Shown here: positions 48,731 through 54,463 of the stretch, in pieces
Position numbering within the stretch: the stretch's first letter is position 1
Layout: every line of letters starts with the position of its first letter
From: Calothrix brevissima NIES-22
Lineage (GTDB): Bacteria; Cyanobacteriota; Cyanobacteriia; Cyanobacteriales; Nostocaceae
Direction: 5' to 3'
NCBI RefSeq assembly: GCF_002367995.1
Contig: NZ_AP018207.1
Coordinates: 5,259,963-5,323,962, forward strand
DNA length: 64,000 nucleotides
Program-made: the position numbers and the translations under genes
Notes under the pieces: generated by a model
What the model was told of the DNA's origin: nothing
Seen by the model: the letters and a program-made list of their open reading frames with translations, nothing else
Database searches by the model: none

Positions 48731-49504
48731 TTAACTTTTATCTTCTTCGTCCAAAGGGAAAAACTCTTTATTTCTCCGGGAAAATGACCAAGCAATACCA
48801 TCAGGATCGCGGCTGCGACTCCATTCAGGAAAATCAGGATCGTTGCGCCGTTTATATACTGTACTGGAATAAACATTTAATCTCTTAGCCAGTTCTGATT
48901 GAATCAGAGAGCCAAAAACTAACTGTTTTTCCAAAGGAACTGTAACAGCTTCATGAGTTACCGGGGGTAACAATTCAGCTTCAGTTTCTACTGCTTCTTC
49001 TTCTACTTCTACTTCCGCTGCTTCGGCTTCAGGCTGCGTCTGTGGTAGCGTGGGTGCTAATAATACAGGCGCAGTCGGGACAAAAGATTTAGCCGGAAGT
49101 TCTTTAACTGGCTCACTACTTTCGAGTATGCTTCCCAAAATGGTGGCATTGATAAAGTAATAAACCAGATTGCCATCTTCCAAATTCTGAATACTCGCAC
49201 CAAATTCGCTGGCTTTCGTATCTAGGTAACGTTTGGCGACTGTTCCCGAAAAATTACCCTTAATTGCCAAGTCCATTGGCGTGACTTTACCTTGATTGTC
49301 CAGAACTAGACGATTGAAAATTGGATTAACTTGCCCACACCAGTTTTGCCATTGACGCCATTGCCAAAGATTAAAGCCGGTTAGCAAGAAAATCAAAGCT
49401 AGCAGAAATTTCCAAGTAGTTACCAGGAAAATAATCAAAAACGAGATGGGCAAAAGCAGAACGAGAAAAGCCTTCCCGCCGCCTTCTAATGTCTTTTCAC
49501 TCAT
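48731..49504 (-). CDS. Membrane protein with C-terminal putative HTH
   Basis: About 257 residues from the second Met (MSEKTLEGG). Two hydrophobic helices (about 12-48) anchor it. A conserved middle domain (about 60-125, including TPMDLAIKGNFSGTVAKRYLDTKASEFG) follows, then a long Glu/Ala/Val-rich acidic linker (about 150-185). The C-terminal 65 residues look like a helix-turn-helix (SELAKRLNVYSSTVYKRRNDPDFPEWS). A membrane-tethered DNA-binding regulator is conceivable. Family not recognised. Confidence 0.75.
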   Translation of the reverse strand: MSEKTLEGGGKAFLVLLLPISFLIIFLVTTWKFLLALIFLLTGFNLWQWRQWQNWCGQVNPIFNRLVLDNQGKVTPMDLAIKGNFSGTVAKRYLDTKASEFGASIQNLEDGNLVYYFINATILGSILESSEPVKELPAKSFVPTAPVLLAPTLPQTQPEAEAAEVEVEEEAVETEAELLPPVTHEAVTVPLEKQLVFGSLIQSELAKRLNVYSSTVYKRRNDPDFPEWSRSRDPDGIAWSFSRRNKEFFPLDEEDKS

Positions 49505-49519
49505 GCTCATTGCTGCCAA

Positions 49520-50083
49520 GTGAATTGTAAAAAAAGAAATAACTATTATCTTGGCAAAAATTGTGACATTTTTTTGTATATTTTGGCAAAGTCACGGCAA
49601 ATTTGTTGGAAAAATATAACATCAAGAATTTTTATACACTGTAACCAGACTGAATAATTGACAAAATATCTAGTCTATAGTGACGTTAAATCATGCTTTT
49701 TGCCAAAGAAAGCAGCTTTTGCCGTTAGCAATTCTTGGCAAAAATAGATACTACAGTGTTTATGTATACTTCGTCTAGGAAAAGCGATCGTAGAGACAGC
49801 AGAAAATTATCTTAGGCCTTACGGACACTCTACGAATTCTTGGCGTTCTTGGCGTCTTGGCGGTTCCATAAATTAAGGATTTGCGAAATTTTTGCGTAAG
49901 TCCTGTATCTTTAGCTGTCATTTCAAGAAATTGGATGAAACCAGCTGTAGTTGTAACTTGCTTATTTGTGTAGGCAATCAATTACAAAATTAGCGTCGGA
50001 GATACTTGACAACCTGTAATATAAATACTACATTAATAATACAAGGCGACATTCCCAAAGGAGTAAGCTTTTAACTGTCAACC
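49520..50083. other. Leader region of the Ro/Y RNA island
   Basis: AT-rich, with several TTGGCAAA/TTTGCCAA motifs near 49550-49600 and 49700-49745. The only strong element is the promoter at 50006-50034. The small minus-strand frame at 49775-49981 is not supported. Confidence 0.5.
50006..50034 (+). promoter_or_regulatory. Sigma70-type promoter of the Y RNA / rsr cluster
   Basis: TTGACA (50006-50011), a 17-base spacer and TACATT (50029-50034). Transcription would start near 50041, about 43 bases before the first tRNA-like Y RNA. No other promoter of this quality is seen before rsr, so the five RNAs and rsr may share one transcript. Confidence 0.7.
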
Positions 50084-50220
50084 GTAGCGGATAGCTCAAA
50101 TACCAGAGCGCCCACCTTGCCCGTCAGGGCCGAAATATCGAGGGTTATCGCAAATTACTTAACAACAAAAATCCTTGATTATAAGTTCTGGAGGTGTAGG
50201 TGAAAATCCTGCTCCGCTAC
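50084..50220 (+). ncRNA. tRNA-like Y RNA 1
   Basis: Outer stem GTAGCGGA/TCCGCTAC (50084-50091 with 50213-50220), D-arm stem GCTC/GAGC (50094-50097, 50106-50109) and T-arm stem GTAGG/CCTGC with a 7-base loop TGAAAAT that departs from TTCRANY. The D loop lacks the GG pair. The insert carries the hairpin GCCC-GTCA-GGGC (50119-50130) and the invariant GAGGGTTATCG (50140-50150). It is the most divergent of the five: the TTCAC box is absent. The GCCC/GGGC stem is a compensatory change from GCCT/AGGC in the others. Confidence 0.8.
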
Positions 50221-50253
50221 AATCAAACCTAATTTTTAATTTTGAATTTTTAT

Positions 50254-50376
50254 GTGGTGGGTAGCCAAGTGGTAAGGCGCTTATCCTTATTCACCTTTTG
50301 CCTGCAAAGGCCGACGAATTGAGGGTTATCGATTTAGGTTCGAGCGATCGCGGGTTCAAATCCCGCTCCACCACCA
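50254..50376 (+). ncRNA. tRNA-like Y RNA 2 (tRNA-Gln-like arms)
   Basis: Acceptor TGGTGGG/TCCACCA (50255-50261, 50367-50373) with an additional G-C pair at the end. The D region TAGCCAAGTGGTAAGGC is that of a bacterial tRNA-Gln, with G18-G19 kept. T arm GCGGG-TTCAAAT-CCCGC. The insert reads TCCTTATTCACC, hairpin GCCT-GCAA-AGGC (50300-50311), CCGACGA, GAGGGTTATCG (50321-50331). No anticodon loop can be found. Confidence 0.85.
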
Positions 50377-50400
50377 ACAATCTAATTTTGAATTCTTACT

Positions 50401-50541
50401 GGATGGGTAGCTCAATTTGGTAGAGCGTTGGATGGGTTAACACCCATAGTCCTTGGTTCACAACCTTGCCTGAAAAGGCCGACGATTCGAGGGTTATCGT
50501 CAATTCAAAAGTTGCAGGTTCAATTCCTGCCCCATCCGCCA
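50401..50541 (+). ncRNA. tRNA-like Y RNA 3, CCA encoded
   Basis: Acceptor GGATGGG/CCCATCC (50401-50407, 50531-50537), discriminator G, encoded CCA (50539-50541). D arm GCTC/GAGC with G-G, anticodon stem TTGGA/TTCAA (50428-50432, 50504-50508), 5-base variable loop AAGTT, T arm GCAGG-TTCAATT-CCTGC. The insert occupies the anticodon loop: hairpin TGGGT-TAAC-ACCCA, then GGTTCACAACC, hairpin GCCT-GAAA-AGGC (50468-50479), CCGACGA and GAGGGTTATCG (50489-50499). Confidence 0.88.
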
Positions 50542-50595
50542 AAATTTAATTTTCAATCATCCGAAAAACCTAGTACAAGCTCTGAATTTTTATAT

Positions 50596-50737
50596 GGATG
50601 GGTAGCTCAATTGGGTAGAGCATTGAACGGGTTAATTACCCGTAGTCCTTGGTTCACAACCTTGCCTGAAAAGGCCGACGAGTTGAGGGTTATCGCAACT
50701 TCAAAGGTTGTAGGTTCAAATCCTACCTCATCCACCA
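50596..50737 (+). ncRNA. tRNA-like Y RNA 4, CCA encoded
   Basis: Acceptor GGATGGG/CTCATCC (50596-50602, 50727-50733), discriminator A, encoded CCA (50735-50737). D arm GCTC/GAGC, anticodon stem TTGAA/TTCAA (50623-50627, 50700-50704), variable loop AGGTT, T arm GTAGG-TTCAAAT-CCTAC. In the anticodon loop: hairpin CGGGT-TAATT-ACCCG (50628-50642), GGTTCACAACC, GCCT-GAAA-AGGC (50664-50675), GAGGGTTATCG (50685-50695). Compared with RNA 3 the first hairpin and the T stem both differ by compensating base pairs. Confidence 0.88.
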
Positions 50738-50766
50738 AAATCTAATTTTGAATTTTGAATTGTTAT

Positions 50767-50891
50767 GTGGCAGGTAGCTCAGTGGTAGAGCGCCTAAAAC
50801 ATCCTTGTTCACCCCTTGCCTGCAAAGGCCGAAGAATGAGGGTTATCGCCTTCCAAGCGGGATGTCGCAGGTTCGAGTCCTGCCCTGCCAC
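50767..50891 (+). ncRNA. tRNA-like Y RNA 5
   Basis: Acceptor TGGCAGG/CCTGCCA (50768-50774, 50884-50890) with an extra G-C pair, D arm GCTC-AGTGGTA-GAGC, T arm GCAGG-TTCGAGT-CCTGC. ACATCC-TTG (50799-50807) pairs with CAA-GCG-GGATGT (50854-50865), replacing the anticodon stem. The insert has TTCACC, GCCT-GCAA-AGGC (50818-50829) and GAGGGTTATCG (50838-50848). It ends only 37 bases before the rsr start codon. Confidence 0.86.
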
Positions 50892-50896
50892 CTTTC

Positions 50897-50919
50897 ATTT
50901 TGCCCGCAAGGGCCGGGAG
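50897..50919 (+). promoter_or_regulatory. Y-RNA-like hairpin in the rsr leader
   Basis: TTTTGCCC-GCAA-GGGCCGGGAG: the same GCCC-GNNA-GGGC hairpin plus CCG as in the Y modules (50902-50913), lying directly against the GGGAG ribosome-binding site (50915-50919) of rsr. Candidate operator by which Ro could sense its own level. Confidence 0.55.
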
Positions 50920-50927
50920 ATGAAGTT

Positions 50928-51728
50928 ATGAATTATAATTTTTTTACTAAAAAGAAAACTAATACACCGCAAACTCAGCCTATCCCCGGACGGGAAGCAG
51001 AGATGATTCAAGGACGTTCCGGCGGCTATATGTTTGATGCGGGTATTTGGAAAATGCTGCGCCGTTGTCTGTTGATTGGTACAGCTAAAAGCACTTACTA
51101 CGCCGGAAAGCAGGAATTAACAGAAGATTTTGTTACCGTTATCACACAAGCTGTGGCGGAAAATCCAGGGCGAGTAGCAGAGGAAATTCTCTATGCTAGC
51201 GATGGCCGCGCCATCAACAACAGTGCGCCGATATTGGCATTAGTGTTGCTATCGATGGGTGAAACACCAGAAGCTAAAAAGGCGTTTGGTGAGATATTTG
51301 GGCAAGTTGTACGTACAGGTAGCCACTTCTACGAATGGCTGAACTACACTAAATCTCTGCGCGGATTTGGTAAGGTGGTGCGCGAAGCTGGGAAAACTTG
51401 GCTATCTCGTGAAGATGTTAAAGGTTTGGCTTATCAACTGTTGAAATATCAACAGCGTCAAGGCTTTTCTCACCGAGATGCATTGCGATTATTCCATGTC
51501 AAACCACCTACAGAAAATCACCGCCAATTATATGAGTGGGTTGTCAAAGGTTGGGAAGATTTACCCGCCGATATTCCTTCGGAAGCCTTGGCGCAGATTT
51601 GGTGGTATGAATGGCTCAAGCGCAATCCTAGCGAAACTCATACAGCGATCGCACAAGGACGGCTAACTCACGAAATGGTTAAGAGTGCTTTAGATGTAGC
51701 AGTTGCAAAATTAAATAGTGAAAACTAA
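50928..51728 (+). CDS. rsr: Ro60 orthologue Rsr, N-terminal TROVE piece
   Basis: About 266 residues from the ATG at 50928 (MNYNFFTKK), eight bases after GGGAG. An open frame extends upstream but runs through Y RNA 5, so it is not coding. This is the first part of the TROVE HEAT-repeat ring: FDAGIWKMLRRCLLIGTAKSTYY, GRAINNSAPILALVLLS and YEWLNYTKSLRGFGKVV match bacterial Ro proteins, which bind Y RNAs and misfolded RNA ends and work with exonucleases. The frame stops after GRLTHEMV plus 15 further residues (KSALDVAVAKLNSEN), short of the end of the TROVE domain. The remainder is encoded at 52499-53380, beyond an opposing HNH gene. Confidence 0.9.
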   Translation: MNYNFFTKKKTNTPQTQPIPGREAEMIQGRSGGYMFDAGIWKMLRRCLLIGTAKSTYYAGKQELTEDFVTVITQAVAENPGRVAEEILYASDGRAINNSAPILALVLLSMGETPEAKKAFGEIFGQVVRTGSHFYEWLNYTKSLRGFGKVVREAGKTWLSREDVKGLAYQLLKYQQRQGFSHRDALRLFHVKPPTENHRQLYEWVVKGWEDLPADIPSEALAQIWWYEWLKRNPSETHTAIAQGRLTHEMVKSALDVAVAKLNSEN

Positions 51729-51736
51729 AAAGATTC

Positions 51737-52333
51737 TTATATCCATTCATTTTTAGGAGGAATTAAACCTAATTTTTGATTTGTTATCGCATTTTCTCCA
51801 TATAATTCAGTCATGATTTTATCAGCATCATAGGCTGCATCATGAGGATTTTCTCTAGCTTTTCCAAAGTAGTCCTTGATTCTTCTCCCATTTTGCCAAT
51901 GTGGAACACGAGCCATATATTTTACAATGCCTTTGTGCTGATAAAGTCTTACATAACGAAATCCAGTTGGATTTCTGACTAGACGATCCTTTGCAATATC
52001 CATGTCAAATGCTGTTGCTTTTCTTTTATGAGGACTGTTTCTAATCTTCTGGACATTACAAGCTATATGACTGAAGGTCACATTATCTAAGTTAAAATAT
52101 GCTTCTTTTGGGTCTTCAGCACAAGACCAAGGTTTTTTATGCTCAATACTGAATTCATCATATTTAGTAATTTCTTCTCCACATTGCCAGCAAATGTTTT
52201 CACCTGCATTGTTGACATATTGAAACAAGAGCAGTTTAACTAATTTTCTTTGTGCAGAAGAATTATGTGTTCCCAGCTTATCAAAATTTCTGTCAGCTAG
52301 GCGTTTTGCACCTTTTTTAGAGGGAGATTTCAC
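51737..52333 (-). CDS. HNH endonuclease with AP2-like C-terminal domain
   Basis: A 198-residue protein on the strand opposite to rsr, between its two pieces. It has a basic N-terminus, an HNH core with CWQCG (about 48), FSIEHKKPW (about 65) and SHIACNVQKIRN (about 88), then a C-terminal part (about 120-180, FRYVRLYQHKGIVKYMARV...DAAYDADKIM) resembling the AP2 DNA-binding fold often joined to HNH homing nucleases. It ends 8 bases from the stop of the N-terminal piece. Lower GC content than the neighbours suggests recent arrival. Probably the mobile agent that split rsr. Confidence 0.85.
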   Translation of the reverse strand: MKSPSKKGAKRLADRNFDKLGTHNSSAQRKLVKLLLFQYVNNAGENICWQCGEEITKYDEFSIEHKKPWSCAEDPKEAYFNLDNVTFSHIACNVQKIRNSPHKRKATAFDMDIAKDRLVRNPTGFRYVRLYQHKGIVKYMARVPHWQNGRRIKDYFGKARENPHDAAYDADKIMTELYGENAITNQKLGLIPPKNEWI

Positions 52334-52498
52334 TTCTTATTAAAAAATAAATACTGAGGGTTTATGGAATTACATTGTCTCATAAAAATAAAATTCTAAC
52401 AAGCAAACAAAGACATGTTAATACAATAATATCAATAATAGAAAATTAGCATTATTGTATGGATTAAAATCACAGATAGCAAAAATTTTTAGAATAAT
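52334..52498. other. AT-rich gap upstream of rsr C-terminal piece
   Basis: Very AT-rich. It contains the HNH promoter on the minus strand and the leader of the C-terminal rsr piece on the plus strand. I see no group I or group II intron core and no good ribosome-binding site before 52499. Confidence 0.45.
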
Positions 52499-53380
52499 AT
52501 GTTAGTAAATTTCGATCGCAAAAAATACACGATAAATGATTTTTTAGACAAATCTGCTTGGCAATTACTATTTCAAGAAATGCCAATAGGCGCAATGCTG
52601 CGTAACCTTGGTTCCTTGACAGAATTGGGTGTATTACGCGCTGATGAAAGTGCTAATATTTTGCGTGTAGAAAGTGTTCTCAACAAGCAAGAACATCTGC
52701 GTAAAGGTCGTATCCATCCGATTGATGTTTTAAAAGCTTTGAAAACTTATCAATCTGGTGGGAAATTAGGACGCAGCCTGAAAACATGGGAACCAGTCCC
52801 TCGGATTGTAGACATTTTAGAGAAGGCGCTAGAACTATCTTTTGATGTTGTACAACCCACAGGTAAAGTTTTTATGCACGCTGTGGATGTATCTGGCTCT
52901 ATGTCTTGGGGTGTGGTTGATTCAGTTGGCTTAAGCTGCTGTGAAATTGCGACTACAATGGCGCTAGTCACAGCCAAAGCTGAGAAAAACTACATGATTC
53001 GCGGCTTTGCAACGGAATTTAGAGAATTAGGTATCACAGCCAAAGATACTTTTAGTTCTGCACTTAGCAAAGCTAGCAATCAAAACTTTGGCGGTACAGA
53101 TGCTTCTGTGGCTTACGACTGGATGATTCAAAATAAGTTCAAAGCTGATGTCATTTGCTTTTGGACAGATAACGAGTCATGGGCTGGTTATAAGCATCCT
53201 AGTCAAGCCTTGGCGCAGTATCGCGAGAAAGTAAATCCCAATGCTAAGGCAGTGTATGTCACTCTGACACCTTACAACATTACCTTAGTAGATCCAAAAG
53301 ATCCCCTATCTTGGGATTTAGCAGGGTTCGATCCAGGAACGCCTCGCATCATCCAGATGCTAGCTACTGGTGAAGTTTAA
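52499..53380 (+). CDS. rsr: Ro60 orthologue Rsr, C-terminal TROVE/vWA piece
   Basis: 293 residues. After about 14 extra N-terminal residues (MLVNFDRKKYTIND), the end of the TROVE domain continues (SAWQLLFQEMPIGAMLRNLGSLTELGVL), followed by the von Willebrand A domain. The metal site is complete: DVSGSMS, GGTDASVAYDW and FWTDNESW. Together with the first piece the length (about 560) is slightly above a one-piece bacterial Ro protein (about 530-540), so little is missing. No stops or frameshifts occur inside, which argues that it is still expressed, either as a separate chain or after removal of the insert. Confidence 0.9.
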   Translation: MLVNFDRKKYTINDFLDKSAWQLLFQEMPIGAMLRNLGSLTELGVLRADESANILRVESVLNKQEHLRKGRIHPIDVLKALKTYQSGGKLGRSLKTWEPVPRIVDILEKALELSFDVVQPTGKVFMHAVDVSGSMSWGVVDSVGLSCCEIATTMALVTAKAEKNYMIRGFATEFRELGITAKDTFSSALSKASNQNFGGTDASVAYDWMIQNKFKADVICFWTDNESWAGYKHPSQALAQYREKVNPNAKAVYVTLTPYNITLVDPKDPLSWDLAGFDPGTPRIIQMLATGEV

Positions 53381-53383
53381 AAT

Positions 53384-53420
53384 GGGGCATGGGGCATGGG
53401 GCATTGGGCATGGGGCATTG
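53384..53420. repeat. GGGGCAT/GGGCATT tract
   Basis: About five units of the dispersed GGGCATN7-type tract just after the rsr stop. Confidence 0.6.
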
Positions 53421-53496
53421 ATTAACTCTTCTGCTACCTCTGCTACCTCTGCTCCTATGTCCCCCTGAATATTTGAGAATTTATACTACATGGCGG

Positions 53497-53575
53497 GTTA
53501 TCCTGGTTCGCAACTTGCCTTTGAGGACGAAGAACATAGGATTATCGGTTGTATCTCCACCATTGTGGGGATAGC
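53497..53575 (+). ncRNA. Candidate divergent Y-like RNA 6
   Basis: The ends pair as GTTATCC (53497-53503) with GGATAGC (53569-53575). Inside are CCTGGTTCGCAAC, CTTGCCT, then GGACGAAGA and TAGGATTATCG (53537-53547), in the same order and nearly the same spacing as GGTTCACAAC, CTTGCCT, GGCCGACGA and GAGGGTTATCG of RNAs 1-5. CTCCAC-CATT-GTGGGG adds a 3' hairpin. No D or T arm is visible. A 66-residue frame crosses it, but a structured RNA explains the sequence better. Confidence 0.5.
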
Positions 53576-53746
53576 GGGTACCCTACGGGAAGCCGCTACT
53601 CTTCGAGAACGCTTCGCGAACGCGTCTACAATTCCCGCACCCGCCTTTAAACATTTAGACAATACAAAACAGATCTACATGTTGCCTTGAGCAAAAAAAT
53701 ATTTCACCGGATAGATGTCTAATGTTGTGGTAGCTTGTTGTTAGAT

Positions 53747-53783
53747 TCCCAAGAGGCAGTTAGATGATAGCTGTCTCTTGGGA
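53747..53783. other. Inverted repeat upstream of a response regulator
   Basis: TCCCAAGAGGCAG and CTGTCTCTTGGGA enclose a 12-base loop about 47 bases before the response regulator gene. No T run follows, so it may be a leader structure rather than a terminator. Confidence 0.45.
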
Positions 53784-53829
53784 GTTCCTCCGTAATTGAT
53801 GCAGGCAACTAAGGAGGCGCATTTTCAAA

Positions 53830-54291
53830 ATGACAAGTAACGCTGACGATTCGCATCTCCAAGAAGATATAACAGACTTTAAATCTTTAGATGGCTTGCG
53901 AGTTTTATTAGTAGATGATAATGAAGATAGTTTGATTTTAACTACGTTTATCTTAGAAAACGCTGGTTTGGAAGTACAAACAGCAATGTCTGTATCTCAA
54001 GCTTTGGAAACAATTAAACAATCAAAATTTGATATTTTAATTTCTGATATTGCCATGCCAGAAATGGATGGTTATTCTTTAATTCGCCAAATTAGAGAAG
54101 GCAGCATTTCTGAACAAAAAGATATACTAGCTATTGCTTTAACTGCTCTTAGCTCTGATGAAAGCCGCACTATAGCTTTAGATGCTGGTTTTCAAAGTTA
54201 TGTGAATAAGCCTGTAGAACCGACAGTTTTATTAGTAGAAATTAAACGATTAATTAGTAAAAATCAAATTATCCATCAATCACATCAATAA
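53830..54291 (+). CDS. Response regulator receiver protein
   Basis: 153 residues: a short acidic N-terminal extension, then one receiver domain. Acidic pair D29-D30, phospho-acceptor Asp73 in ILISDIAMPEMDGY, Thr in ALTALSSDES and Lys in YVNKPVEP. Strong AAGGAGG site. It is convergent with the hybrid kinase at 54464-56587, whose own receiver is similar, so the pair probably belongs to one phosphorelay. Confidence 0.9.
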   Translation: MTSNADDSHLQEDITDFKSLDGLRVLLVDDNEDSLILTTFILENAGLEVQTAMSVSQALETIKQSKFDILISDIAMPEMDGYSLIRQIREGSISEQKDILAIALTALSSDESRTIALDAGFQSYVNKPVEPTVLLVEIKRLISKNQIIHQSHQ

Positions 54292-54463
54292 AAAATATTC
54301 AGAGCGATCGCCTACGTTAAACGACTTATACTTAAATCAGTAAAAATTGCAATTTACAAATTAGCCCCGCATAGGAAAAACCCACAACAAAACCTGAAAA
54401 TCTCTCTTCCCTAGCTCCTAGCCCCTAGTCCCTAGCCCCTAGTCTCTATTCTCAAATTAGCAT

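Noticed and set aside
50254-50737. Ordinary tRNA genes with introns
   Set aside because: The inserts share Y RNA sequence blocks, are only 71-88 bases, lack any intron core, and removing them leaves no recognisable 7-base anticodon loop.
50428-50745. 105-residue plus-strand frame
   Set aside because: Runs across two tRNA-like RNAs; the sequence is explained by RNA structure and there is no ribosome-binding site.
50805-50927. N-terminal extension of Rsr
   Set aside because: Lies within Y RNA 5 and the leader hairpin; the ATG at 50928 has a ribosome-binding site and matches the protein's natural start.
51729-52498. Group I or II intron in rsr
   Set aside because: I could not find a conserved core or domain V-like element, and the nuclease gene is antisense; left open as an insertion of unknown type.
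53490-53690. 66-residue protein
   Set aside because: Overlaps the Y-like RNA 6 blocks and a dispersed repeat; no ribosome-binding site.
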